DNA from: G965207345 sp965207345
GTDB lineage: Bacteria > Pseudomonadota > Gammaproteobacteria > PS1 > Pseudothioglobaceae
Assembly: GCA_965207345.1 (NCBI GenBank)
Contig: OZ242280.1
Location: 1,054,001 to 1,118,000 of the forward strand
Reading direction: 5' to 3'
Length of the DNA stretch: 64,000 bases
Shown here: positions 45,611 through 55,236 of the stretch, one piece after another
Layout: each line of letters begins with the position of its first letter
Numbering within the stretch: position 1 is the first letter of the stretch
The notes under the pieces: generated by a model
Database searches by the model: none
What the model was told of the DNA's origin: nothing
The model's input: only the letters and a program-made list of their open reading frames with translations
Translations under genes and position numbers: made by a program

Positions 45611-46666
45611 TTATCTAAATTTATTGCTACCAATAAAATAAAATAAATCAGATGGGTAGCGCTTTTTTCTCGTTAGAAAGAAAGCAAGTGGTGGATAATA
45701 ATGTCTTAGAATAGGCAGCGTTCTAAAAAAAATTTTCTCGTAGCGATGCAGAGGGAAATCAAAAATTGTAATATCAGTTTTATAAGTAGGATATGAATCA
45801 TAGCGGTTTACACTGTAGAAGTATTGTGCGCTCATAAAAGGCTCAGAATTTACATAAATATCAAACCATTTTTTAGGCATTTCTATTAGTGATACAAAGT
45901 TAGTTACCACATCAACTGTTTTTATTTTTAGCTTATGATACATCGTCGCAGGAATAAGAATAAAATCATAACTCTTAATAAAAGCCTCATCAATTACATT
46001 TTGGCTATTAATATCAGCAATGCTAGCAATTTTTGCATTTGGAAATTCTGTTTGTAGATAATAATGTGCTAAGATAAGCTGCCCAGCAATATCTACTAAT
46101 ATGTGGTGTGAGTTAGGCATTTCTTTTTTAATAAGATAACTAAATAAACCATAACTTGCACCAATATCCATAATGATTGCACTATTTGTTATTTTTGACA
46201 TTAAATACTTTTTGAAAATAAATAAAAAATAAATATGTCTTAGATAACGATTAGTGAATGAACACCCACGAAAATTAACCATAAATGGTTGACCTGTTTT
46301 TGGCATTGGATAGTATTTTAGTAGTTCAATTGCGCCACTTTTTTCCAAGATATGAAATGTTAATTTTGCTTCTTTAACCGCACCTCGCTTATGCCCAGTG
46401 ATAATACAAAGCAATTTCATTAACCATAAAAACCATTTTGCATCTCGGCTAAATCCTTTGACAATTGCGCTAGGTGCATCTGATATATAAATATTATCCC
46501 CAATAAATCTTTTAATTTTCATTGCTGAAATATTTTGTTCTGAAGTTAGCAGTTTAGAAAGTTCATTGTGTGCACGATGTTGCCAATCACCATAGTTCGT
46601 TTGCGTATCGTTTTTTAAAACAATAGATAATGAGGCATTTATCCTATTTAATAATATTTTATCCAT
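45611..46666 (-). CDS. Putative sugar O-methyltransferase
   Basis: 351 aa. A SAM-binding site AIIMDIGASYGLFSYLIKKE lies mid-protein, followed by LVDIAGQLILAHYYLQTEFP and later FVSLIEMPKKWFDIYV, the arrangement I associate with putative sugar O-methyltransferases of surface-glycan loci. The N-terminal 150 residues are family specific. The substrate is unknown. Placed between FkbM and a third methyltransferase gene. Confidence 0.68.
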   Translation of the reverse strand: MDKILLNRINASLSIVLKNDTQTNYGDWQHRAHNELSKLLTSEQNISAMKIKRFIGDNIYISDAPSAIVKGFSRDAKWFLWLMKLLCIITGHKRGAVKEAKLTFHILEKSGAIELLKYYPMPKTGQPFMVNFRGCSFTNRYLRHIYFLFIFKKYLMSKITNSAIIMDIGASYGLFSYLIKKEMPNSHHILVDIAGQLILAHYYLQTEFPNAKIASIADINSQNVIDEAFIKSYDFILIPATMYHKLKIKTVDVVTNFVSLIEMPKKWFDIYVNSEPFMSAQYFYSVNRYDSYPTYKTDITIFDFPLHRYEKIFFRTLPILRHYYPPLAFFLTRKKRYPSDLFYFIGSNKFR

Positions 46667-46687
46667 TGAAATTTATTACTTAGAATA

Positions 46688-47413
46688 TTATTTAATTGCT
46701 AAAAAACCTTCAAAAGATAAATATTTTTGCACCACAACAACATCTACAAAACCTGCACGTGTGAGTAAATCTAAGTTACCTTGCGTAGAAAAAGGCTCTA
46801 ATACACCTTTTAAACTCATCATTTTGGAAATAATATTTTCGGCGCTGTAACCTTGTTTTAATTTATAATCAGTATAGAGAGTGCTAAATATATCTTGAAA
46901 ACGTGCATCAGGTGCGCGCGTTTTTTCAAATAACAAAAATCCGCCACCCCAATTAAGCGCTGCATAAATTTGGTTTATCATTTGTTGGCGCATAGCAGGA
47001 GAGATAAATTGCACTGTATAATAACAAATAATTAAGTCGCTCGGCACTAATTCTAAATTTATAATATCCTCGCAGATAAAATCAATATTTTCGGTTTTTG
47101 GTGTGTTTTTTACTAAATTTTTTTTAGCACATTTAATCATATCCCTTTCAATATCAATTCCAATGAAGTGCGCTTTTGGTTTTACTTTATTATGTTTCGC
47201 AAGTTTTAAAGTCAGCATTCCAGTTGAACAGCCAATTTCATAAATGGTAGAGTTTGCTTTAATAAAAAAATCACTTATATTACAAATAAGTTCATGTCCT
47301 TCAGCGTAAAGTGGCACTGATTTTTTTATGTGCCTATCAAAATGCTCGGCAACTTTACCGCTAAATTGCCAATTTGCATTTTCGCCATTGATATTATCGC
47401 CAACCCCACTCAT
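46688..47413 (-). CDS. Class I SAM methyltransferase (CmoA-like)
   Basis: 241 aa from ATG at 47413 (MSGVGDNINGENANWQF); a longer frame to 47452 adds 13 residues and would leave no room for promoters. SAM motif TIYEIGCSTGMLTLKLA, then FIGIDIERDMIKCAKKNL and LIICYYTVQFI, similar to tRNA-modifying CmoA but probably a glycan enzyme here. Divergent from the SIS-domain gene. Confidence 0.8.
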   Translation of the reverse strand: MSGVGDNINGENANWQFSGKVAEHFDRHIKKSVPLYAEGHELICNISDFFIKANSTIYEIGCSTGMLTLKLAKHNKVKPKAHFIGIDIERDMIKCAKKNLVKNTPKTENIDFICEDIINLELVPSDLIICYYTVQFISPAMRQQMINQIYAALNWGGGFLLFEKTRAPDARFQDIFSTLYTDYKLKQGYSAENIISKMMSLKGVLEPFSTQGNLDLLTRAGFVDVVVVQKYLSFEGFLAIK

Positions 47414-47480
47414 GTCTTTTTTACCGTATCTAAGAATTAGCATATAATACAAGATGTTTATAGGTATATATTATTTTTAT

Positions 47481-48077
47481 ATGATGGATGCTAAAAAAAA
47501 TATTGTAGTAAGTTTTAAAGAAAGTATTTTGCTAAGGGAAAAAGTGCTAGATGATGTGGCGTTACTTAGTAGCATTAATAAACTTATTGATACCAGTATT
47601 CAAAGCCTTAAAGAGGGCGGTAAACTTATTTTTGCAGGTAATGGTGGTAGTTTTTCTGATAGCTTACATTTAAGTGCTGAGCTTATAGGGCGTTTTGACA
47701 AAAAACGTGCGCCATTACCTGCTTTATCTCTGGGTGCAAATGCTGCTGGTTTAACTTGTATTGCTAATGATTTTGGATTTGTTGATATTTTTGCACGCGA
47801 GTTAGAGACGCTTGGACAAGAGAAAGATTTACTAATTTGTCTTAGTACTAGCGGTAATTCTCAAAATATTTTGCGTTTAGCCCAACTAGCAAAAATAAAA
47901 AATATCACTACTTTTTATTTACTTGGTAAGCAGGGTGGCAAACTTACAAGCAAAAAAAATCCTGCTAACAAGGAAAATATCATTACTATTCCTAGTGATA
48001 ATACTGCGCGCATCCAAGAGATGCACATTACTATTGGACATATTTTGTGCCAAGCAATTGATGAGATATTTGCTTAA
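47481..48077 (+). CDS. gmhA: SIS-domain sugar isomerase (GmhA-like)
   Basis: 198 aa from ATG at 47481; ATG at 47484 and an earlier ATG at 47454 are also possible. SIS domain with FAGNGGSFSDSLHLSAELIG, LICLSTSGNSQNILRLAQLA and IQEMHITIGHILCQAIDE, as in D-sedoheptulose-7-phosphate isomerase. It may supply heptose for LPS or a heptose in the surface glycan. The only plus-strand gene in the glycan locus, convergent with the flippase gene. Confidence 0.78.
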   Translation: MMDAKKNIVVSFKESILLREKVLDDVALLSSINKLIDTSIQSLKEGGKLIFAGNGGSFSDSLHLSAELIGRFDKKRAPLPALSLGANAAGLTCIANDFGFVDIFARELETLGQEKDLLICLSTSGNSQNILRLAQLAKIKNITTFYLLGKQGGKLTSKKNPANKENIITIPSDNTARIQEMHITIGHILCQAIDEIFA

Positions 48078-48090
48078 GATAAAGCAAGCG

Positions 48091-49572
48091 TTATTTCAAA
48101 AATTTAGCGACATATTTATCTAAATTTTGTTTTATAAAAATATAAACGGCATAGCGTCTTTTTGCGCTGATAATGTCCAGCTTAATACCTAAAATCAAAT
48201 AGCATAAAATAAATATTAACTTTATCAAAATTAGACTAATAAAACCTACTTGGTTAAAATAGGCGTTTGTGAGTATAAAAATAATGCTAGTAATAAATAA
48301 GCCATAAATAAAAGCAATTTTCTGCCATTGCCAAAAAATTGGCACATAATTTCTAGCGACAAAATAACTGATACTTGTCATTAGAATACCCGTTATTGTT
48401 GTTGCAAGTGCTGCCCCATAGATTCCCCACTTGATAATAAGCACCACATTAAGTGCAATATTCAATAAGATAGAAATTATTTTTAAGAGTAGCACAATAT
48501 GCGTTTTTTTTGCATAAATAAGCTGTATCCCCGTGATTTTTCCAAAAAATAAACTTGCGTAATAAATTGCTAAAATGACAATAATATAAGTTGCAGATAA
48601 ATAAGATGCTGGTAATAAAATTATCACTATTTCTTTTGCAAATAAACCAATAATAAGCGCAATAAGTATTGAAGTATAAAAAAAAGGAAGAATATATTCA
48701 TTGATTTCATTTGAATAATTTTTATGTTTATTTGCAAATAATTTACGATAGATTTCAGGTTTAAAAACGCGGTCAAGTGCAGTCATAAATTGAAAAATAG
48801 TAGATGCAAAAATCTGCCCAATATTATAAATACCAACACTGGCAACAGAGCTAATCATTCCTAGCATCATTTTGTCAAACTGCGTATTTAAAAAACCAAA
48901 AAATACTTTGGGTGTGAGTGGTAGAGAAATTTTAAGCATTTCTTTTAGTAGTTTTAAATTAAAAGATATAGGCAATTTTTTGCGGCTAAAAATAAAAATG
49001 CTAAAAAATAATATAAGATTAGACAAAAACCAGGCATAACCTAGTGCAAGACTTTTTAAATCTAGCCAAAAAAGAAAAATTAAAATAAGCAAGAAATTGC
49101 CCAGTGCTTGAAATAAAACAAATTCAATGTATCTAAATGCTAAACCTTTATTTTTAAAGTAAATGAGATAATATTGTCCAAGTGCAGAAAAACTACTACC
49201 AATAAGCACACTAGGTAGTAATAATTTGGGTGCATTAGGTGTAATAAGCCAAATAATATTTTGTGCAAAATACCAAGCAGCCATATTTATGATAATGAGA
49301 TTAGTGAGCACAAATAAAATGGCTGATGAAATAAGTTTAGCAGATTTTCTATATGAGCTTTCATAGAGAAAAAAGTTGCGTTCATAACCTATAGAAATTC
49401 CTAGATTTGCAAAGCCTACAATAATGCTTGCGTAAACTTGTATAAGCACGAATTGCCCTAGTTCCGCAGGTGTTAGCTGATGGGCAATAATTGGCACAGA
49501 GATTAACATTAAAACACCACTGATTGCAATTTGTGATAAATAAAGTGTGGTATTTTTAAGTGTTTTACTCAT
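48091..49572 (-). CDS. Wzx-type oligosaccharide flippase
   Basis: 493 aa with about 12-14 hydrophobic spans across the whole length, the polysaccharide transporter (MATE-like) fold. The start MSKTLKNTTLYLSQIAISGV is typical. It should move lipid-linked glycan repeat units across the inner membrane. It overlaps the end of the PFTS gene by 8 bp. No Wzy polymerase is recognised in the window. Confidence 0.85.
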   Translation of the reverse strand: MSKTLKNTTLYLSQIAISGVLMLISVPIIAHQLTPAELGQFVLIQVYASIIVGFANLGISIGYERNFFLYESSYRKSAKLISSAILFVLTNLIIINMAAWYFAQNIIWLITPNAPKLLLPSVLIGSSFSALGQYYLIYFKNKGLAFRYIEFVLFQALGNFLLILIFLFWLDLKSLALGYAWFLSNLILFFSIFIFSRKKLPISFNLKLLKEMLKISLPLTPKVFFGFLNTQFDKMMLGMISSVASVGIYNIGQIFASTIFQFMTALDRVFKPEIYRKLFANKHKNYSNEINEYILPFFYTSILIALIIGLFAKEIVIILLPASYLSATYIIVILAIYYASLFFGKITGIQLIYAKKTHIVLLLKIISILLNIALNVVLIIKWGIYGAALATTITGILMTSISYFVARNYVPIFWQWQKIAFIYGLFITSIIFILTNAYFNQVGFISLILIKLIFILCYLILGIKLDIISAKRRYAVYIFIKQNLDKYVAKFLK

Positions 49573-51202
49573 TTGTATTGAAACGTATTGTTAATTCTTT
49601 AATCCACGTACGTAATTCATTAATGCCAACTAAGATAGGGATACCATGTGCAGCACGGTCATCTTTTTCTATCACTCCAGAAGGATCATAATAAATTGAT
49701 ATTTTATTTTGCGCCTTAGCAATGAGTGCGGTTGAAGTAAATGGTATTGAGATAACGAGTGAAGTTTTTTCAATGAGCGTATTTGCTGATAAACCTGGGT
49801 CAATTTCAATATAAGATGGATATTTTTTTAGATTATTAATAAAGCACATATAATGTGGGTGTGCAGTTTTAATAGTGCGTTTTTGCTTATGTGCCATGTG
49901 CCATTTTTGCTCTCTGGTAATTTGGTAAATATCCGCTAAAAATTGATTGACAACTTTTGGAATATAATAATACGCACCTAGTATCATAGCAACGCTGATG
50001 CGTCTTGGCTGAACATCAAAAACAGCAACAGTTTTTTTTGGTAAAGGCAACAGATGCGTTTGAGCACAAGAGAACCATATTGGCCCGGTAATTTCTATGG
50101 TTGCTGAGCACTGATTATGGCGTAGTATAAATTTTTTTTGATACTTATCCCACGCTAAATAATGTTGCCAGCTGAGTAAATTCCAAGGATAGGGGTATGT
50201 GGGATAAATTGATTTTGTTTTAAAATTTTCACAATTGGTTGAGTAAAAATAAAAAATTGGACGACTGCCTTTTTTTTGCACTTCATAGGTCCAAAGGGGG
50301 CGATGAGAAATATTTGAATTATGAAACAGATAATCTCTTGCTAGATATTTTTTTTTTGCTAATTTGATACGGATAACTTTAATAATTTCACTAAGTAAAA
50401 CACTATAGGTGTAGCGTCCAAAAAATGCCATAAACAATGCATAGCCTAAAGCAAAAATACTCCAGCATAAATAATATATTTTTCTTATGCCAGTGAGTAT
50501 TGGCATCCCATCCTCCATGAAACTAAGATGCACACCGCGAAATTTTATATTTTTAGTATATGCTATATTATGACAAAGCGTATCTAATGGTTTTGCTCTA
50601 TTTTGCCAATTAAGATACCAATTGATAATATGGTGTGTTTTTTCATCACCATTTTCACTAGGCAGATTATTTTTCTTTAATTGTGAAAAATAGACATAAT
50701 TGCCAAGTGTATTTTGATTATTTTTTACAAGGAAAATTACTTTAAGACTTTTAAAAAATATCATAACACCATAACACCACAGCATAAAAACATAAGCTAT
50801 CCAAAGTAATTTTGAGCTAAGATAATCAATTTTTAAATGATTAGAAAATTTTTCAGAATTGAATTTTCTAGACAGTGCAAGAAGCCATACTTTAGGTAGC
50901 GGATAGCGCAAAGGTTTTCCTGTGCCTAGCGTATATAAAATTGCCTTATTAATACCTAAGTTGCGATTAAGTTTGGTCATTAAAAATTGTCTTAGTGATA
51001 AATCCAAATTGATTAAATGTTTACCAAAAAAAATAGGTATTTTTTTTTGTGCATTAAGTGGCGTTTGGCTTAGCATTGTGAGAATTTCAGCAACATAATC
51101 AAGCCGATTATTTTTTTTTAGCAGTAAAGAAGCACGTTTTATGTTTCTAAGGCGTTTTCTAGTATAGCGTTTGATTATGGTTGTAATGATAGGAATCACC
51201 AT
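49565..51202 (-). CDS. Polysaccharide biosynthesis PFTS-motif protein
   Basis: 545 aa. Named for the motif seen here as VISIPFTSTALIAKAQNKIS. An N-terminal basic stretch and two hydrophobic segments (about 135-155 and 250-275) suggest membrane attachment. The C-terminal half resembles a GT-B-like transferase (AVFDVQPRRISVAMILGAYY, YYDPSGVIEKDDRA). A role in transferring the nonulosonate onto the glycan carrier is inferred from the neighbours pseI and the flippase. Confidence 0.72.
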   Translation of the reverse strand: MVIPIITTIIKRYTRKRLRNIKRASLLLKKNNRLDYVAEILTMLSQTPLNAQKKIPIFFGKHLINLDLSLRQFLMTKLNRNLGINKAILYTLGTGKPLRYPLPKVWLLALSRKFNSEKFSNHLKIDYLSSKLLWIAYVFMLWCYGVMIFFKSLKVIFLVKNNQNTLGNYVYFSQLKKNNLPSENGDEKTHHIINWYLNWQNRAKPLDTLCHNIAYTKNIKFRGVHLSFMEDGMPILTGIRKIYYLCWSIFALGYALFMAFFGRYTYSVLLSEIIKVIRIKLAKKKYLARDYLFHNSNISHRPLWTYEVQKKGSRPIFYFYSTNCENFKTKSIYPTYPYPWNLLSWQHYLAWDKYQKKFILRHNQCSATIEITGPIWFSCAQTHLLPLPKKTVAVFDVQPRRISVAMILGAYYYIPKVVNQFLADIYQITREQKWHMAHKQKRTIKTAHPHYMCFINNLKKYPSYIEIDPGLSANTLIEKTSLVISIPFTSTALIAKAQNKISIYYDPSGVIEKDDRAAHGIPILVGINELRTWIKELTIRFNTNE

Positions 51203-52245
51203 GTCTTATTGCTTAGCATATCCCAGTTAATTGGTGTGCCATAAGCAATATTATAATTTGCATATTGAGTCAACACTTTATCATAATATTTGGGTGCTAA
51301 GCCAAGACCAGGACGGATTGAGCGAATATTTTTTTTGCTAATTTTTTCACCTTTTTTAATATTTTTAACGGCATATAAAGAGCGTCTGAATTTTAAACCT
51401 GACTTTTCAGCATTTTTTAGTTCGTAGCCAGCAACTCCTAGTGCTTTATGGGCGATTTTTGTGTGAGCACATAATTGCTTAAGCTCCCTTGGTTCTAAAG
51501 AAAATACACTATCAGGTCCTTTGTCAGAACGGTTTAAAGTAAAGTGTTTTTCAATTACACAAGCGCCAAGTACCACGCTACTTAGGGCAACAATTATGCC
51601 TATTGTATGATCTGACAGACCTGACAACACATTAAAACGTTTAGCTAGGTCTGGAATAGTATTTAGATTTGATTGCTCGGGCGGCGTAGGATAAGCACTA
51701 ATACAGTGTAGTAAAACTAAATCCTTGCATCCATTTTCTTGTGCTGTCTCTACTGCTTCACTAATTTCATCAAAATTTGCCATACCTGTTGACATAATAA
51801 TGGGTTTTTTGGTTTGTGCCACATATTTAATGAGTGGTATATCAATAATTTCAGGTGAAGCAATTTTATAAGCAGGTGTGCTTAAATCCTCAAGTAAGTC
51901 AACTGCACTAAAGTCAAATGGTGTGCTAAAAAGGGTAATTCCAATTTTTCTAGCGTAATCAAATAAAGGTTTGTGCCACGCATAGGGAGTTTCTGCCCAT
52001 TTATATAAATCGTATAAATTATAACCATCCCAAAGCCCACCGTGAATTTGAAACTCAGGATTATCACAAGGTATAGTGATAGTATCAGCAGTATAGGTTT
52101 GTATTTTTACTGCATCGGCACCTGCTGTTTTTGCTGCTTTAATACTTTTAAATGCTCGTTCTATATCGCCATTATGGTTTGCTGATAGTTCAGCGATGAT
52201 ATAAGGAGTTTGCTTGGTATTTATTATTCTATTGTTTATTTTCAA
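51196..52245 (-). CDS. pseI: Pseudaminic acid synthase
   Basis: 349 aa, NeuB family: condenses the 2,4-diacetamido-trideoxy sugar with phosphoenolpyruvate. N-terminal TIM barrel with YIIAELSANHNGDIERAF, KIASPEIIDIPLIKYVAQT, LSGLSDHTIG and VIEKHFTL; C-terminal SAF/antifreeze-like domain at about 285-345. PseI is preferred over NeuB/LegI from resemblance and the full pse set nearby. The start codon here is TTG at 52245, inside the end of the DUF4910 gene. A 5' duplicate at 55314-55591 has ATG. Confidence 0.92.
   Translation of the reverse strand: MKINNRIINTKQTPYIIAELSANHNGDIERAFKSIKAAKTAGADAVKIQTYTADTITIPCDNPEFQIHGGLWDGYNLYDLYKWAETPYAWHKPLFDYARKIGITLFSTPFDFSAVDLLEDLSTPAYKIASPEIIDIPLIKYVAQTKKPIIMSTGMANFDEISEAVETAQENGCKDLVLLHCISAYPTPPEQSNLNTIPDLAKRFNVLSGLSDHTIGIIVALSSVVLGACVIEKHFTLNRSDKGPDSVFSLEPRELKQLCAHTKIAHKALGVAGYELKNAEKSGLKFRRSLYAVKNIKKGEKISKKNIRSIRPGLGLAPKYYDKVLTQYANYNIAYGTPINWDMLSNKTW
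51968..52244 (-). repeat. Direct repeat, pseI copy
   Basis: 277 bp at the pseI 5' end, repeated in the same orientation at 55314-55590 with three differences in my reading (C/A within CGGCACC, and G/A and C/T within GTTTGCTTGG). The two copies bracket a three-gene cassette of about 3.1 kb. Confidence 0.92.
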
Positions 52246-53518
52246 TCAACAATCCTTCTTTTAATAATATTTCTATATTGCTTAATAAATTCCACATGGG
52301 GGCATTCAATTTTTTTGAGATAGTCATTAAATCATTTCTACCATCAGCATAGACTAAAATATCCATCATAAGCTTAATATTTACATCCATTGTTTTACTT
52401 GCGCCTAACGTGGGGCGTAAGTTTCTTTTGTCCATTTGCGGTTCACATAATATTATGGCTTGATAAGTTTGATTATTTTCAAGACAGATAATACATTTTT
52501 GTAGTGCTTCATAAGCACCGAATAAACCATTAGGGGATATATATTCTAGATTATCTAATGAAGTATGATATTCTTTATAAGCGCTGTATTTAGTGCGCAT
52601 AACAGACGCAATAGGTAAATCAATGCCAGGGCTACAATATTGTCTTTCATCGCTTCCTCTGTCTAGGTAGGTGTATTTAATAAAATTTGGTTGAGTATGT
52701 TTTAAGACATGTAGGGCTATTTTATCAGATATGGTATCTTCATTTCTTGATGGCAAGTAAGAATAGGCATTATCATCACCAACGCAGGATATATTATAGC
52801 CAGCAATAATATTTTTTTTCATCATATCAAGATTTTTACTTAAATAGCATATAGAGCCAATAGTTTCAGGGATAAAAATAATTCTATAAGTATATTTTCT
52901 AGGTTGTGACAGTATCCATTTTGCTAGATATGTTGTTACAGTTGGCCCTGACAATTCATTATTTGCCATAGAAGGGTGACAAACATAAGTGGATAAGAAT
53001 ACTTCTTTATCAGTACCTCCATGAATAATTAATTCCCCATAAGTTAAACTACCATTTGATAATTTACTATCAATATAAACTTGATAATCACCATCTATGA
53101 GTGTTCTTCTTTGCTTTTCTGATAAGCAGAATCCCCATCTTTCTTGATAATAAGAAGTTACATAAGGAATTGCATCAGGCTGGCATGGTAGCGAGTGTAA
53201 ATGTTGTTGTAATTCTTTAAATGATAAAGTCTTATTAATTGGAATAGAGTAGCTGACAATATGTAAGTTATTTTCTTTAAAATCTAGAATTTTATCGCCC
53301 TTAGGGTCAATAATATAGGCATCTTTTATATTCCATTCTCTGGGGATAGTCCAATCAAAACATTGCGTACCTGTTGGCACTTCATGGATTATTAAGTTAG
53401 GCAGATGTTGTTGAATGATACTCAGTGTTTTCCTAACACCATCACCTGTGATGCTTCTAGCTATTGGCCAGAGATCCTTACAAAGATTATAAATTTTTTG
53501 GCCTGTTTTATCTGTCAT
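52229..53518 (-). CDS. DUF4910/DUF2172 aminopeptidase-like protein
   Basis: 429 aa. Family segments: LWPIARSITGDGVRKTLSII at the N-terminus, FLSTYVCHPSMANNELSGPT (an M28-like zinc-site pattern with His and Glu/Asp), IIFIPETIGSICYLSKNL, then DRGSDERQYCSPGIDLPIAS and EYHTSLDNLEYI. A short winged-helix-like end is present (about 385-429). Such genes are common in nonulosonate and other surface-glycan loci; peptidase activity is likely but its target is unknown. It overlaps both neighbours. Confidence 0.85.
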   Translation of the reverse strand: MTDKTGQKIYNLCKDLWPIARSITGDGVRKTLSIIQQHLPNLIIHEVPTGTQCFDWTIPREWNIKDAYIIDPKGDKILDFKENNLHIVSYSIPINKTLSFKELQQHLHSLPCQPDAIPYVTSYYQERWGFCLSEKQRRTLIDGDYQVYIDSKLSNGSLTYGELIIHGGTDKEVFLSTYVCHPSMANNELSGPTVTTYLAKWILSQPRKYTYRIIFIPETIGSICYLSKNLDMMKKNIIAGYNISCVGDDNAYSYLPSRNEDTISDKIALHVLKHTQPNFIKYTYLDRGSDERQYCSPGIDLPIASVMRTKYSAYKEYHTSLDNLEYISPNGLFGAYEALQKCIICLENNQTYQAIILCEPQMDKRNLRPTLGASKTMDVNIKLMMDILVYADGRNDLMTISKKLNAPMWNLLSNIEILLKEGLLIENKQ

Positions 53519-54239
53519 ATTTTTTTCTTAATAAAAGAGTGGGTTGTTTAGTATTATTTGGTGTAAATTGTTCGTAATTTTTGTTTTTATTTAAAAAATC
53601 AGTTACCGCTTTTGTTTCACCAGGCCATTCTGGTGTGTTCCATTCGTCAAATAATATTACACCATTGACACTTAACCTATTTGCAAAATTGTCTAACATA
53701 ATTTTTGCAGGTTCATATAAATCTGCGTCAAAATATAAAAAAGAGAACACACTAGATGGCTCTTTTCTTAGAAAAGAAGGTACAGTATCTTGTATTAAAC
53801 CTTTATGTATTAGTAAGAGACCATCTAATTTATATAGTTGAATAATATCTGTCAATTCTTTATAGCTTGCTTTATATTTTCCCATAGTCTCTTGATGCCC
53901 ATCTGCCTTGTGAAAAGTGCTCAATCCTTCAAATCCTTCAAAACAGTGAACCCTTTTGGCAGTTAGTGGTTGGAAAATAGATAATAATTTACTCATAAAA
54001 ACTACATTACTACCCTTCCAAGAACCAAATTCTGCTATATCGCCAGGAACACACAAAATTTCTTTAAAAACATCATATATACACAACATTCTTGCCAAAT
54101 TCTCGATTCCACAATATAACGGCCAGTGATCTATGATTTCAAAAAACTCTTTTTCAGGTAAATTTAGAGCAAATTTCTCTCTATTTATTAAGTAGTTATC
54201 AGTTGTAGTAATAATTTTTTTATTGTTTGTTGATTTCAT
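53508..54239 (-). CDS. TylF/MycF-like sugar O-methyltransferase
   Basis: 243 aa. Macrocin-O-methyltransferase family: GDIAEFGSWKGSNVVFMSKL, HCFEGFEGLSTFHKADGH, FLYFDADLYEPAKIMLDNF and ILFDEWNTPEWPGE (metal and substrate site). It probably O-methylates a glycan sugar. It overlaps DUF4910 by 11 bp and the AAC(3) gene by 20 bp, forming the cassette between the direct repeats. Confidence 0.85.
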   Translation of the reverse strand: MKSTNNKKIITTTDNYLINREKFALNLPEKEFFEIIDHWPLYCGIENLARMLCIYDVFKEILCVPGDIAEFGSWKGSNVVFMSKLLSIFQPLTAKRVHCFEGFEGLSTFHKADGHQETMGKYKASYKELTDIIQLYKLDGLLLIHKGLIQDTVPSFLRKEPSSVFSFLYFDADLYEPAKIMLDNFANRLSVNGVILFDEWNTPEWPGETKAVTDFLNKNKNYEQFTPNNTKQPTLLLRKKYDR

Positions 54240-55044
54240 ATAAAAATCCCTTTGTTTTATTATTTTTAATTATTTTAGAAACAAAATCATACATACGCCT
54301 AGCAAATATAGTTCTAAATCCCGTCCCTTCATTATATTTTTCCCCCTTATATAATCCTTCTTGCCACATTAAATTTGCTACTGGATTTAGTAATGTACAC
54401 ACACCACGATCTAGATCTCTAACATATAGGGTTATCGTTTGCTGTTTAGTATTTCCGTTATAGTCAGTGTATGGTGTTTTAAATCTTTTAGTAATACGAT
54501 AAGGCACTTGGTGCATTTCTTCTATATGATGGTAGAAAGTCATACATCTTTGATCTGATAACCCAAGTATTGCTATTTTCCCGTTTAATTCCATTAATCT
54601 AGAAAATACAGAATCCTTTCCTAGAGCAGTAGTAAGTTTTATAGATTCAAAATATTGCTTGTTTTTGCCAAAAATAGCAAATGAATAAACAGGGTTTGTC
54701 GTTCTCACATAGCTATCTCTTTTTCTTGCAACTTCAGTTAATACCCCCATTTGTGATGGTGTATTACGAATATCAAAAGCAATACCATTAGTAAAATCAA
54801 AATTAAATAAGGGAATGATTAATGTCCCTGTTTCACCAACAGCAGATAAAAAAGAATCTAAAATATGGTTGACAGATAATATTTTTTCTTTTTTACTGCT
54901 TTTAGGCTGCATGTAATAGTTATATCGCATTAATAAGTTTTTAATATCACTATGCAACAAAACAGTATCTCCTTGCTTGATGCCACATTTTTGCCATTGT
55001 AAAATAAGTTGTTGCATTACCAAATTTGTCGTTAATTTTGACAT
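54220..55044 (-). CDS. AAC(3)-family N-acetyltransferase (glycan type)
   Basis: 274 aa. Fold markers: GIKQGDTVLLHSDIKNLLM, GETGTLIIPLFNFDF, RTTNPVYSFAIFGKN and the His pair YHHIEEMHQVPYR. The family includes antibiotic-resistance enzymes, but members inside glycan loci acetylate amino-sugars, which is the sensible reading here. It forms the upstream end of the cassette. Confidence 0.82.
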   Translation of the reverse strand: MSKLTTNLVMQQLILQWQKCGIKQGDTVLLHSDIKNLLMRYNYYMQPKSSKKEKILSVNHILDSFLSAVGETGTLIIPLFNFDFTNGIAFDIRNTPSQMGVLTEVARKRDSYVRTTNPVYSFAIFGKNKQYFESIKLTTALGKDSVFSRLMELNGKIAILGLSDQRCMTFYHHIEEMHQVPYRITKRFKTPYTDYNGNTKQQTITLYVRDLDRGVCTLLNPVANLMWQEGLYKGEKYNEGTGFRTIFARRMYDFVSKIIKNNKTKGFLYEINKQ

Positions 55045-55139
55045 AATAAAAATTCCACGACTTCTTTATTGTAACCATACGCAAAAATTATTTCAGTTTC
55101 TAATAAAGGAACATACATCCAATCTAATATTTTTATCAT
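55032..55139 (-). CDS. Possible 35-residue peptide overlapping the AAC(3) start
   Basis: ATG at 55139 opens MIKILDWMYVPLLETEIIFA and then YGYNKEVVEFLLCQN, ending inside the AAC(3) start codon region. It may be a small coupled leader peptide or the tail of a lost gene. A nearby frame reads YHRLYYEIDNKEVAENIIK just upstream, so decay is more likely. Weakly supported. Confidence 0.25.
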   Translation of the reverse strand: MIKILDWMYVPLLETEIIFAYGYNKEVVEFLLCQN

Positions 55140-55236
55140 TCTTTTTTATTTTATGATATTTTCAGCCACTTCTTTATTGTCTATTTCATAGTATAAGCGA
55201 TGATAGCTGTCACCTTATTTTAAGAAATTATAAGTA

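Noticed and set aside
54220..55044. AAC(3) gene as antibiotic resistance
   Set aside because: It is embedded in overlapping glycan genes and flanked by the pseI repeats; sugar acetylation is a far better fit.
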